A stretch of DNA of 64,000 nucleotides, from assembly GCF_000001735.4 (NCBI RefSeq), contig NC_003075.7, forward strand, positions 7,069,001 through 7,133,000, read 5' to 3'. The position numbers were made by a program, and so were the translations under genes. This DNA comes from Arabidopsis thaliana. Taxonomy: Eukaryota; Streptophyta; Magnoliopsida; Brassicales; Brassicaceae. The notes under the pieces were generated by a model, which made no database searches, was not told the DNA's origin, and was given only the letters and a program-made list of their open reading frames with translations. Numbering within the stretch: position 1 is the first letter of the stretch; the number at the start of each line of letters is the position of its first letter. Below are positions 21,456-33,615 of this stretch, one piece after another.

Positions 21456-24208
21456 ATGAGAGGAGTAAAACGCGCCGCCATCTCCGAATCGAATGACTCT
21501 CCCGTGAGTTTTTCCTTCCGATTGTTTTCGCAGTTTTGTTGATTGAATCTCGTGATAAATTCAGTATTGTATCGATTCTCTGTTTCGGGGGTAGACGAGA
21601 AAAATTGACACTTTGGGTATTTCTTGGTGGTTGATTGATGATTGGTTTAGCTAAGTTTCTATAGATTTTGGGTGATTATTGAATAAAGTCGGCAACTTTA
21701 TAATATAACAAGTTGTGGGCATTGTGCATAATGGTATGGAACTATAGGATTTAGCTCAAGGTATTTGCTTTAGATCCATTACCGAGTTAGTTGATGACTG
21801 GTTTAGCTAGTGTCTACAGAATTTGAGTGATTATCAGTAAAGTCGGCAAATTTTTAATGTAACAAGTTGTGGGCATCGTGCATTTTGATATGGAACTATA
21901 AGATTTAGTTCAAGGTGTTTGCTTGAGATTCATTACTGAGTTCAATTTTGAGCAATTCGATATTCAAATCTGTGAGGTCATATTCATGGCAATATCTAGT
22001 GGAGCTGCTTTTGGAATTAATTTTGAAAGGGAATTTTTGCAGTTTAAGAATGCAAAACCAGTGGAAGGAATCTTTTTTGGTACTCAGAAGAATGTGGTAC
22101 CGATGCAGCAGAGTTCAGTAACATCAGCATCATTGGATAAACAGAGGGCTGAGTTAGCTAGGAAGCATGTGAGAGCTCTTAATAACCAATTTGTAAGGTG
22201 AACAGTTGTGTTTTTGAAAAATATTATCTTTGCGCTTGTTGGGTATTCTATATAGTTTATGAAAACATATTTGACTTGTTTTGTTTAAAACTTCAATGAG
22301 AAATTGCGTATGCTTTCAATGTGAAAACAGTTGGGTGCAGTTACAGCTGAAGAATCATCCTGATGAACTTTGGGAAGATGGGATGAATGACTACATTACG
22401 CATGCTTCAAACATTCTGGTAAATACTATAATTACATGACTCTTCAGTAGGATGGTTTTGATTGACTCACCAAGAATGCTAATCTTCTAATATGTCTTCA
22501 ATCTCTTACTTGTTTTGTGCTAGACCTGTTGTTTAGTACACTAGCTCATCAGTTTTCAAATTCAATTCAAATCTCGTGTAGGAAAAGTTTAAGGATGTGG
22601 TCAGCTGGCTTAAAGAAAATAAGGGAAAGGGGGAGAATTTATCCCCTGAATCTCGTGGAGCAGAAAATAAATTAGTGGCTGAAGTCAAGAATACCAATGT
22701 TAAATCATTTTCAAACAATATTCCTTTTGCTTCAAACAATCAACCTGGGATCTTCTCAAACAATCAATCTTCCGATTTTTCCAGTAGTCAGTCTGGTTTC
22801 TTTTCAAGCCAATCTGGAGCATTCTCCAGCAGTCCTTCTGGTTTGATATCCAATAGCCAGACTGGATCTTTTAGCAGTGGCCAGTTTGGTACGACAAAAA
22901 GCAGCCAACCAAGCCTATTTTCCGGCAGTCAAGCCGGAGCAATCTCTAATAGCCAACCTGGAACTTTCTCCAGCAGTCACTCTGGTATAACATCTAATAG
23001 CCAGACGGGATCTTTTAGTAGTGGCCAATTTGGTCAGACAAAAAGCAGCCAACCAAGCCTACTTTCCGGCAGTCAAGCAGGAGCAATCTCTAGTAACCAA
23101 CCTTCTTTTCAATTTTCTAACAGTCAATCCCCTTTTACATCTGCAGGTATCTACTTTTCTATTAGCAGAATACATTTATTGGACTTGTCATTGACCAGCT
23201 TTGTATCTTGAGAACAATTGTTTAAGAGACCTAACCTCTACTTTCCTTGTTTGCTGGTATCAGTACCTCCAGTGTCCATACCGGCAAAGCAGGATCACTC
23301 AGATGATGCGGATGGTGGTGAGTTAGTCATATACTGTTTTCTTCCTATTTTGGTTTCGGGTTTCTTTGAAAGGTTATATTTGGATTTGGAAAACCACTTC
23401 AATTATTTTCAAACCACGATCTTGAATCCTTGAGGAAATAATATATTACAAATCTTGAGGCATAAAGGCCTAGTAAACATTAGGTTCTTTTGACTTGGCA
23501 GGAGACGAACAATCTCAACCGAGCAGCCCATCTGTCAAAAAGACGGAAGAAAAGGGTATTACTGTGGTTCATGAAGTCAAATGCAAACTTTATGTCAAGG
23601 TATTCATCCTTAGAGTCCTCTTAGGTGTCATAGTGCTTGTGAAGTAGTTTATGTTTCTCTACTTTAGTTACCTTGACATTCTGTTTTTACTGTTGACGAT
23701 GTAAGCTCTGTATCCATGATATTGTGCAGTCAAGTGACCCAGCAGATAAAGGGTGGAAAGATAAAGGAACTGGGAATCTCTACATAAAATGCAAAGAAGG
23801 AGTCGACAAGGGGACAAAAGAATCAAAACCCACAATTCTTGTCCGAAACGATGTATGACTCAGTAGACACACTTTACATTCTACTTGTTCTACAGATTTC
23901 CAACATTATGAACCCCTTTTCTTGCCAGGTTGGAAAACTGCTTCTGAATGCACTACTGTACGCTGGAATGAAGACAAGCCCACAGAAGAACGCTCTTGTT
24001 GCAATATTTCACTCCTCGGTAAATTAAACGCACTAAAGCTTCTTTAGCATTTTCATGTTCGTTTTGTAGTTTCACTGATTTTGCCTACCTGCAACAGGAT
24101 GATTCCAACGAGAATGTAACACCGAGAACCTTTCTGATAAGGACAAAGAACGCAGAAGCTAGAGATAATTTAGCAACGGCCATCCAAGAATACGCCCCTT
24201 CTTCATAG
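21456..24208 (+). CDS. NUP50-like nucleoporin with C-terminal Ran-binding (RanBP1) domain
   Basis: Exons are 21456-21503, 22043-22197, 22331-22418, 22582-23146, 23264-23317, 23502-23599, 23730-23852, 23929-24018 and 24098-24208, giving 443 residues. The N-terminus carries the NUP50 motif (basic MRGVKRAA start, then NAKPVEGIFFGT and WVQLQLKNHPDELWEDG). The middle (about 120-285) is a Ser/Gln/Gly-rich FG-like repeat region, with FSS, GQFG and NSQTGSFSS phrases. The C-terminal third is a RanBP1-type domain (VVHEVKCKLYV, WKDKGTGNLYIK, ILVRNDVGKLLLNA). In other eukaryotes NUP50 sits on the nuclear side of the pore and helps importin-dependent import; this role is inferred by family. The donor of exon 2 is a weak AAG/GTGAAC, chosen because it keeps FVSWVQ in frame with relatives; a stronger-looking GTAAGG 5 bases upstream would break that motif. 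Confidence 0.9.
21635..21950. repeat. 156-bp tandem duplication in intron 1 of the NUP50 gene
   Basis: Two units start at about 21635 and 21791. Both run through TTGATGA(T/C)TGGTTTAGCTA, AAAGTCGGCAA, AACAAGTTGTGGGCAT, TATGGAACTATA and AGATTCATTAC-like text. They differ by scattered substitutions only. Confidence 0.8.
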
Positions 24209-24665
24209 ATTGCCCAAAGCCAGGTTGAGATCTTCACTGTAACTTTTAAAAGCCTTATCGAGTCGTCCTCTCTCTATATTTTTTTTCCTGATTTGTAATA
24301 TTAGGAAGGGTCTTAAGAGTAACGTAAAGCTTGATAAAGGGCACAAAAATGTTGTATGATTGTGTGAGAGAGAGAGAGGGCCAAAGGAGGTATTTCGTAG
24401 CTTATTAGAGAATGTTGTGCCAATCTTCTTTGTAACTTAAAAACCAGAAACAATAAAATCACTTCTTTTTATAGCAATTTATCTGATTTTAACTATGCCT
24501 AAGACAAGTATGCAGAAAACTGGAATTAATAACTTATGAAAAGGCATATATTCTATCAATTTTCATTCATCTTAAACAAAAAGCAGAGAAGCTACATTAT
24601 ATTCTAAATTTATACAAAAGAGAGCGATACAATCAAAAGGATCAGTGAAGAGCTAATCAACATAT
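24209..24665. other. Convergent 3' flanks
   Basis: This should be the 3' untranslated regions and ends of the NUP50 gene (+) and the phosphoesterase gene (-). A GAGAGAGAGAG run lies near 24370. No other feature is seen. Confidence 0.5.
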
Positions 24666-27600
24666 CTAACATTCTCCGTTTTCCTTTTGTGATCTATGAA
24701 TGACGAAACGATCCACTATCTTTACGGTATTAACAGGGTCTTGTTGTGATGTTGAGGCACCCCATTTACTTGGAAACTCTCTCTCATAGCTCATCTTGAA
24801 ACTCTGTTTCGGCTCTGAATCCCAGTCTTTGTCCAGTTTCCAGTCTTTTGGCACCTAAACTCATATGATATACACATCTTTACTTAAACTTTCTTAACCA
24901 TGCGTTTAACAAGTAAGAAATCAATAAATAAGAAGAACTAATGACAGAATCCATAAAAGATTGGTTCATTAGTACCAGCAAGCAGCATTATCAGGTAGCA
25001 ACGGTCTCAAGTAGAGTTTTTTCTTACCTTATCAACTGCGAGCGTGAAAACTTCAATATCTCCATCTTCTAGGATGTGGAACCGGGTGAAAGATTTGTAA
25101 TTGGCAATGCGGAGTGAAGAGAAAGCTTCATCAAAGTGTATGTGGAACCAGTTGATGCAGATATACAAGTAGCTTCCAAATACCATAGACACGACAGGAG
25201 TTGAGAAGACCCAAAAGTAAAGGAAAACAGAAGCATAATAGATAACAGCTCCGCTTCGGGAAAGCGATTCCATTCCATGTTTGCAAATGTTGGTCCGGGT
25301 AACCGCCATCACCTGATGTTAAAGTACTCAGGTTGATGTTTCAAATGGGATCTTTGGTTAATCAAAACAGAGACAGAACACAGTACATTATTTACCTCAG
25401 GAACATCAAATGCTGACATAAGATACTTGATGCACGCAGGATATAAGCCAAATGTCCATTGTTCGATACGGGCTCGAAGGCCAGTAGGGTCCGGGAAATG
25501 CTCATTCTCCACTGATTTGTACCACTCATATAATGTATGATACCCTGCTTAAACAATAATGTAAAGAGTCACAAAATCAATCAAGGCTAAATCACAGAAA
25601 ATTTTCACCCAGTCATTATTATCTATTGGCGTCGATGACATCGTGATGAGTCAAGATGGTAGTTCAGTATGCAAATAAAACAATGCACTTTGGTACGAAA
25701 ACCCAACCAGCGGTATATGGAATGGACACTGACCAGAATTTGCAAGAAGATTATGCTGAATACAGATTTCTATGCCCAGTTCCAACATCAACATGAGAAT
25801 CAGAGCTGCCATCAGGTGAGCAGCAACATGAAGAACCCCAATTACAACCCTTTTCTTCAGAGATACTTTTGAGGGGACAAATGTGATTGCAGTTATCAGC
25901 AACATCAAGACACCGGTAAAAGACACATAAGATTGTTCCATCACATACGCAAAGGCACTCCAAACTGTGCCTAAGAAACTCTCCAGGTGACCAGAAAACG
26001 AATCACCTCGTAAGACGTGAGCTAGCTTACACTGAAACAAAGGAACAAAAAAGAATGAGATTGCAGTGTTCCTGTGAGCAGTGAGCCTACATGATTGTTT
26101 CGAAGGAAAAAAAAATCTACGTATAAGCAAACCTAACAAAGAGAACTGCTATAGCATATAAAACACCTATCTCAGCTACACAATCTATTACTGGATGCAA
26201 TGTTTAAATAGGATGACCTTAACACGCACCTGAGGGAACAACGAAAAGACCAAGATAAAGTATATAATACCACCAATGAAATCAAATTGCCAGTTCTTTT
26301 TCCGGAATTTCAAAATATTTCCCAAAGCAATCTGCAAACAGCAGAAAACACCATTTAATATCCGAATGCTATGAAAAGCTGAAAACAAGGCAATTTACTG
26401 ATAGGAAACTTACTTTACTTGAATCATCAAAAGAGGGGTAGGCAACCTTGCTTCCATAAGAGGCCCCATAGAACTTTGAAAACTTGCTGAACACATGGGT
26501 GGGATGCAGAAAAGCTCCTCCACAGCCATTAACAAGAAGATGTTGGACATGGGCAGGTCCATCCGATTGATTACATGAATGTCGCATATAATGATGCAAA
26601 TCCCCTGCCATTCTAAGTTTGCACCTGTATTTCAACACGTCGCATATCAGATGTCTCACGTTCTGCCCTGTATCACCGCTCCAGTACCAATCAAGAAGCC
26701 AGTTGGGTTCATGCGTGATAATGATCACAGCATCACTCTCACCAACCTGAATGAGAAAATATTAACTTTATTAAAGAAAAAATGAAAATTGAGTAATATG
26801 AAAAAGACAAGCCACTAAAATATAGACTAATCCACTTGTTAATGGCACTTCAGAAACAAAAGAAATCACAAATCTATACCCGAGTAATACAGTATATAGT
26901 AAGTACACAGTAGTTAGCCAAATAATGGTAAAACTCTAACTAGGTGACAGAAACTATTTAAATTGCATCTATAAATCTATATAAAGCATGGGAAAGCAAA
27001 ATGTTACACAAACTACCTTGTCCTTCACCAATTCGGAAAAAAATTTGAACTGGTCGACATCAATATCACCATGAAGTGCAAGATCCAAACCAAACACCCA
27101 CCAACCCTTGGGGAGCTGCAGGGCAAAATAGCTTTTCTTCTGGGGCATTAGCCAGCCGCCTAACCAACTCTTATGGCAAATATACCTCATGAAAGTATTG
27201 AGTCCGTCAAACCAGTCTACAAAATAATAATCAATATAGTTAGAGGAGATGAAAGAAGCCACTGGTATGTGAAACAACTTATTTGAAAGATAAATGCAGC
27301 TGAGACCTGAAACTCACCATGGTTTCCAGGGATGAGAAAACATTGAGGACCTTCATAACTCTTCAGATCAGACACTCCATTGGGTAATTCAGGCTTGTCA
27401 ACAGCAATAGAGTCATTTTTATACCAACGGGGAGGCTGCAGCGCATACTCAAAAGGACAAAAGAGACGTTTTTCATATGTAAAAGATGACGGATTTGGGT
27501 ATCTGGAGAAAGACATCCATGGTTAGATTCGACAAAAGCTTGGGAATCTAAAAATATTTACATATAATAAGTAAAGCACTTACGCAAGATCTCCTCCAAT

Positions 27601-29519
27601 AAGCAGTACATTTCCTCGTGGAAGAGATATAAAATTATTAGCCACTGGCACTCTGAGAGAAGGCTGGGCAAGAAGTTTTGCAACACTATATGATGAATTC
27701 CCACCATCACCAGTATCCGCCATGAAATCAAACCAAAAATCTTGCTTTTCAGCAAGGTGGTCATACAAAAGTTCCTTCCTCCCACTAGCATCACCAGATT
27801 TGGTCATTGCAGCCTAAAGATTTGGCACAAGGGAAAGCAGCAAAAATTAAATGCAATTACCGTAAATGTCTATCTCCAGAAAGTGGAATGGACCTGATCA
27901 TATCATAAATTTAAAAGGTATACCTGCAGCATCCGCATGTCAAAGCGGCCAAGAAATACTGTCACTGACACGAGGAGGTCAAACACGGTTTTAAACAAAT
28001 CAGCCGATGTTCTGAAATATATAATTAGATAGGTCAGCACCTAGTGAAACTGCCTTCATCGTTTACTGACCACATTGAAACAATGGTAAGCAAAAAGGGG
28101 AAATTTTAGTGTAGCATTGACATACCCTGAATACCAAGGAACCATATCTAAGAAATCAGGTTTCAATTGCTGATTCTTCAGCTTCTCATATTTGTCGACT
28201 GACAGAGGATGTGTTAGAGCCCACCTAAACAGCATATTAAAACTTTAAGATAAACATGCCATTTGAATGTAAGAACAAAGTTGTTCATATGAATGTACTG
28301 TTGATCCTCAATTGCAATATTAATTTGACAGGTATTATGCCATAGATAACTTACCCTGTTGATCTCTCCACTACATAATTGGCAATGTAAAGACCGATAA
28401 ATGTGGCCCACAACGAGTATATAGGAGAAATTTCGTCAGCTGAATCAGGACATGATCCGTTGCATGCAATCTGCAAATAACAGGGTAGGAATAGGAAAAA
28501 ATTTAAAGGGTGAACAAATAAAACATATTCACAAAGAAAGTTTACAGAAGAGATACCTCCCCGTAGATGAACCATTTGGATAACAGTGGATAATCACTTG
28601 CAGATCCAACTGGAGCAAACCACGATGAACACACTTGGTCTTTCAGCTCATTCATACGAATGAATTTTGCAAGCCAGGTATTGTGCCTATGTTCTCTTTT
28701 CCAGAACGAAAACCAGCTTGTATACTGTCTTCCAAGTGGTTTTTGCCTCAGAACAGCTCGATTACCACAATGGCTATAAAATATACAGCAAGCCATGCTA
28801 AGAACCTGCATCGATGAAAGACATGAAGACAATAATTTTTATACGAAACTACGAAAGACAATATTTTAAGCAAATAAGTGGCTTTAATGTGCAAGACTGG
28901 CAATGGTGAACTTACAGCGCAGTTTTGAAGAATGGTTAAGATCTCTGGGCGTCTTCCAGCCACGCGAGAAACAAGACCAACATACCAAAGGCCAAGAAAA
29001 ATGATGTGGAAGACAACAAGGAAGAGTATGGATGATATGTAAATTGTTAGAAACAAGGACAAATTCATCCTCAAATCCAAACCCATTGACTGAAAATTAG
29101 GAAGATGATACAAAGCTGCAACTAAAATCCAGGCAATGTACCTACACCAAAACAAAGAATTAGGAAATTTTATAGAGTGAAATCAATATTAGATATTTTC
29201 AGAAGATGGAAGTAACGGTTGCTTACCACCGACTGAAGTTTGAATAATTTGGTCTGATAGTCTTCTGGATAAATGGGGAAGAAAAGAAGTAGAAGAATCC
29301 GAGCAAGCATGCATACATGGACCACCACTTGACTGAAAACTTTTCTATGAGGGTTTGCATGTTATCCGATGAAATAAAGAATAGGCAACCAAACAATACA
29401 GCAATGATAGCATGACGTGAATGCTCATGCGGATAAGGGTAAGTATGGGTTAAAATCGTTCTGAAACTCTCCATTGGGAGGGAATTATATAAACGAGCAG
29501 AATGCCTTTCAGAGACCAT
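24666..29519 (-). CDS. Multi-pass membrane calcineurin-like metallophosphoesterase
   Basis: Fifteen coding exons, 5' to 3': 29519-29227, 29141-28916, 28805-28557, 28470-28355, 28224-28126, 28011-27924, 27813-27584, 27502-27318, 27216-27017, 26746-26414, 26331-26230, 26031-25734, 25544-25396, 25312-25028 and 24854-24666, together 1013 residues. The N-terminal third has several hydrophobic segments (for example HAIIAVLFGCLFFISS and the exon 2 stretch LSLFLTIYISSILFLVVFHI). The catalytic part shows the metallophosphoesterase signature in order: ADTGDGG (about 389), GGDLAYPNP (about 431, across an exon junction), GNHDW (about 494, also across a junction), THEPNW (about 573) and GDLHHY. Hydrophobic segments follow in exons 11, 12 and 14. 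The first metal motif reads DTG rather than the commoner DxH. Substrate and membrane location are unknown. Confidence 0.9.
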
Positions 29520-30660
29520 AGCATGTGATTCCTATAAGTTTCGGCCTTGAATTTCTTGATGACAGTAAAAATCTTGACAGGGCAAGGAAAGGTTAATGAA
29601 TAAATTTGAGCTTCCGGTTTGACAAAACCTTGTGCCTAATGAAACAAGAAAAAGAAAAGAATAAAGTCAGCAGTGTGATTCAGTAATATTAACAGTAATA
29701 CAGTATCCATGATGCAACAAATTAATAATGATGGAGAAAACAGCTACAAATTCAATGAAATCCTGAATTACACTAGTGCCAACACTAACAACAAAGATAC
29801 TTGGCATCAAATTTCACTTAAAGAGAAGCTGAACTGCTATCTGAAATGAAGATACTCTTGATCCGTTAATTCCAAAAGTTCGTCACTGATACTAGAACAG
29901 CTACTAGCCACTGTACAACACCCACGAAGATGAAGAAACATACTAGAAACCATAACGAAGAAAACAGCATAAAGCAACCCAAATTGTTAGCCAAGAACTC
30001 AAATTTCCTCATAATTCTTGTATGCCAGTTATATCTAATCAACATATTCCCAATTACACAATTTTTGTCAACAACCCTGAAGTTACTTAAGCTCCTCGGT
30101 TTTATCAAAGGAAATGGTGAAAACACTTCAACTAAGAACTGAACAAGTAACTATCTTCATACAAATCATACAGAATCACTAAGAACACACAACTAACTCC
30201 ATAGAGAAAGCTAAAGAACAAACCAGAATTGGCAACCCTGTGACTCTTTTGTTGCAGAATCCCAAAAATGGGAAAAAAATAAAACTTACATCATTAGATG
30301 ATCTTAAATTCAATAGTAACCCATCAAAAACGAAAACCAATCGCAATAAATTAAGATTTTGAAAATCAGTAACATGCAAACACAATCCAATTTCAAAGCC
30401 CAAGACTTTATTGAACTCGAGAATCGATAAAAACCATACCTTTACGCAGCGGAGAATCGGACCGAAGAAGAAACGAATCAAGGTAAATCTCTGTTTCCAG
30501 CTAAATCAAATAAATCGAATTCTCTAATTGATGAAGTCAGTCAAATCAATGTAGTGGTGGTGCTTAAGAGAGAGCTTACCCCAAAATTCAAAAGAACCCT
30601 AAAAAGAAAAAATTGCTTTTTGAGAAATTGGAATTACAGAGGAGAAGATTATTAATATCA
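29520..30660 (-). other. 5' leader introns of the phosphoesterase gene
   Basis: On the minus strand an untranslated exon appears to end at about 30579 (donor GTAAGCTC). A second runs from about 30500 to 30441 (donor GTATGG after GCGTAAAG), followed by a long leader intron ending upstream of the start codon at 29519. Small open frames here are intronic and not supported. The sequence around 30600-30660 is the likely transcription start area. Confidence 0.5.
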
Positions 30661-32226
30661 ATGAATGATCTCTTCTTTAATGGAGTCAAGCAGGCGTAGA
30701 AACGAATCACGTGGCTTTGTTTTCTTTATAGTGCAATTGTTGAAAATTCTCTTCTTCCTTTTTTTTTTAGACGGTTACCAAAATGATCGCCATTTTTGTT
30801 CAAAGCTTTATTTTTATTTTATGTTAAATAAATAAGAATAAAATAAAGGGTGAATTAAGGCAATAACTATTTATGATAAAATATTTAAGGATATAGCACT
30901 ATAACTTGCGAAATTAAAAGAATAATATATGGACTTTATCAATGACGATTTTAACCTCTGTTGTCAAAAATTTGACGATATTTTAGTAGTGATGACGTGG
31001 TGGTTACGATGGTGGCAGTGATGATGTTGTGATGGTGGTGGTGACTTTGTGATGGTGATGACAAGGGGATGATGGTGGTGCCGTGGTGTCGGCGATATCC
31101 ATGATAAAGCAACGGTGTGGACGTGTGGTGGTTTTAGGTAGTGACGACGTAGTGGTTACGATGGTGGCGGTGATGACGTTGTGGTGGTGGCGGTGACTTT
31201 GTGGTGGTGATGGTGGCGGTGCTGACGTTGTGATGGTGGTGGTAACCTAGCTTTGTGATGGTGATGACATAGGGATGATGGTGATTTCATGGGGATGATG
31301 GTGGTGCCGTGGTGGTTGCGATGGTGATGGTGAGGGACTAAGGGCATAATGATGGTGGTGCCGTGGTGTCGGTGATATCCGTGATAAATAGTAACGGTCT
31401 GGTGGTTTTAGTAGTGACGACGTGGTGATTACGATGGTGGTGATGATGATGGCGGTGATGGTGATGGTGACTTTGTGGTGGTGACGACGTTGTAATCGGT
31501 ACCGGCGAGTTGATTGGTTTTATCTTAGGGTCAGTTATGTCTAAAATATAGGAAATACACACAATATCATTGGACTATTTTTTTTTGGTTAGTTATCTAA
31601 TTATAATATTTTTGTATGTTATAAATGTAAATTTCCCTAAAATAAATGAAAATAGTATTATTGGAAGGAATCAACGAATAATTCCATTGTTGCTATCTTC
31701 AAAATGTCCGAATCTTTTTTTTCTGCGAGATTCAATTCATTACAAGATAATTTGTGTGTACATTTTTATACAACTTGTAATGGAAGCAATGTAAGTATTT
31801 ATATAATCTATTGAGGTGTATCAATAACAATACTTTTATAAAAATGAGACGTGTCAAAATATGATTGGTCAGGTGACTTGATTTATTGACGTGTGGTTTA
31901 TAAAATACAAAATCTTGTTGTTGGCAAAATAATAAATGACTTGTGTTGACGAAAACAATAGTAAGACTTCTTTGAAACTGAAACTTCTATAGCAAACTAA
32001 TTGGGGGGGATAAAGATTAGATTAAAGCATGTCAAAATAAGAGAGTAACACGTAATGTGAGTATGTGTGAGTCAAGAGATAAACGCGTTAGGTAAAAGAA
32101 ATTGCAAAAATTGATACACTCAAAACACATGCAATGTCTTTGGGCTTTGCACATTACATTTAATTAAGCTGCACAGTCATTAACCCCTCCATCCAACTAC
32201 ATACGAATCAATTTCTTCTCTTCTAG
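30661..32226. other. Intergenic region with GTG/GAT-rich minisatellite
   Basis: Apart from the minisatellite at 30980-31500, this is AT-rich with no credible gene. Histidine-rich minus-strand frames at 31156-31562 are just the repeat read in one phase. Confidence 0.5.
30980..31500. repeat. Compound GATGGTGGTG minisatellite with longer-order repeats
   Basis: Short units of GTG, GAT and GAC triplets are organised into longer blocks. TTTTAGTAGTGA or TTTTAGGTAGTGA followed by GACGTGGTG-type text recurs at about 30982, 31133 and 31407. GGTGCCGTGGTGTCGG(C/T)GAT recurs at about 31077 and 31357. The strand bias (G-rich on plus) is strong and distinguishes it from the surrounding AT-rich DNA. Confidence 0.75.
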
Positions 32227-33615
32227 TCCTGTTTGTTTGATCATTTGGCATTTACATCCAAATGATCCATTTAGATGATGCATTTGAATGATGTTTGTTT
32301 GATGATTTGGTATTTTATCTAAATGATGCATTTAACTGAATGTTTTTTTGTTTGATCATTTTGTAATTCATCTACATTCTCATTCTAATAAAAATGACTA
32401 AAATGCCCATGTTATAATTTTAACAAATGACAAATATTTAACATCATTACCAAATATATCATTTTTAATCTTTAATTTTAGTTATATTAATTTAATTATT
32501 GATGTAGAATACATTTACAACTAAATAAATTATTATTTTAACATAAAAATATGATTTGCGGTTGGCGGAAAATATACTTTGTAGTTTTAGCGAAAAAATA
32601 TGATTTTACGGGTTTGACGGGAAAATATGATTTTTGGTTACTGCGGGTGACTGTGATTTTGCAGTTTTGGTGGGAAAATGTGATTTTACGGTTTTAGCTC
32701 GAAGAAATGATTTTACGGGTTTGGCGGGAAATGTGATTTTGTGGTTTTGGCGGAAAAATATGATTTTACGATTTTGGCAGGAAAATATGATTTTACAGTT
32801 TTGGCGGAAAAATATGATTTTACGGTTTTGGCGGAAAAATATGATTTTGCGGTTTTGTGGGAAAATATGATTTTAACACTTTGACAGAAAAGTATGGTTT
32901 TGCGGTTTTTGGCGAGAAAATATGATTTTACAGTTTTGGCAAAAAAATATGATTTTACGGTTTTGGCGAAAAAATATGATTTTACGGTTTTGGCGGGAAA
33001 ATATGATTTTGCGGTTTTGTGGGAAAATATGATTTTAACACTTTGACAGAAAAGTATGGTTTTGCGGTTTTTGGCGAGAAAATATGATTTTACAGTTTTG
33101 GCAAAAAAATATGATTTTACGGTTTTGGCGAAAAAATATGATTTTACGGTTTTGGCGGGAAAATATGATTTTGCGGTTTTGTGGGAAAATATGATTTTAA
33201 CACTTTGACAGGAAAGTATGGTTTTGCGGTTTTTGGCGGGAAAATATGATTTTGCGGCTTTGGCGGGAAAAACGAATTTACAATTTTGACGTAAAATAAT
33301 AGTCAGTGATTTACAATTTTTAGAGTTTTTTGGTACAATAAGTAATTTAAAAAAATATTAAATAAGAAATTTATTAAAAATTAATATTATTAAAAGAGGG
33401 TATATTTGTCATTTGTTTTTTGGACTAAATCATCTCCATCCAAATGGTTCTACCAAGTCCATCCAAATGAGTTTCACAAATTAGCCTAAATTTACAAAGT
33501 CATTCACATGGAACATCCAAATGATTCATCTAAATGATCTGTTAATTTGTAAAAAACAAACATCATTTTTCATCTCCATCTAGATGATCCATATGGATGG
33601 AGAAACAAACAAGGC
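32227..33615. mobile_element. Non-autonomous foldback/MITE-like DNA transposon with internal E2F-site minisatellite
   Basis: The left end TCCTGTTTGTTTGATCATTT (32227) is matched by the reverse complement of the right end (GCCTTGTTTGTTTC.., ending 33615). CTAG lies directly outside both ends and may be the target duplication, though being palindromic it is weak proof. Imperfect inverted similarity continues inward for about 200 bases, full of ATCATTTGGATG-like words, and still matches at AAATGACAAATAT (32425 area against 33400 area). The inside is a 27-bp tandem array. No transposase frame is present. The GGCCTTGTTTGTTT style of end is common in plant hAT and PIF/Harbinger-type elements; I cannot decide between them. 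Confidence 0.7.
32550..33285. repeat. 27-bp minisatellite with 162-bp higher-order unit
   Basis: The basic unit reads roughly GTTTTGGCGG(G/A)AAAATATG followed by ATTTTACG. Six units form a 162-bp higher-order repeat that starts at 32841, 33003 and 33165. At least eight units contain TTTGGCGG, which fits the E2F-DP consensus TTTSSCGS, several as the fuller palindromic TTTGGCGGGAAA. The plus-strand open frame at 32634-32870 is this repeat and not a gene. Confidence 0.85.

Noticed and set aside
29866..30481. Hydrophobic minus-strand frames upstream of the phosphoesterase
   Set aside because: They lie in leader intron sequence; T-rich introns give hydrophobic translations by chance.
31156..31562. 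Histidine-rich minus-strand frames
   Set aside because: They are the GTG/GAT minisatellite read in one phase.
32634..32870. 78-codon frame with repeated ILRFWRKNM
   Set aside because: This is the 27-bp minisatellite; 27 is a multiple of three so the frame stays open without selection.
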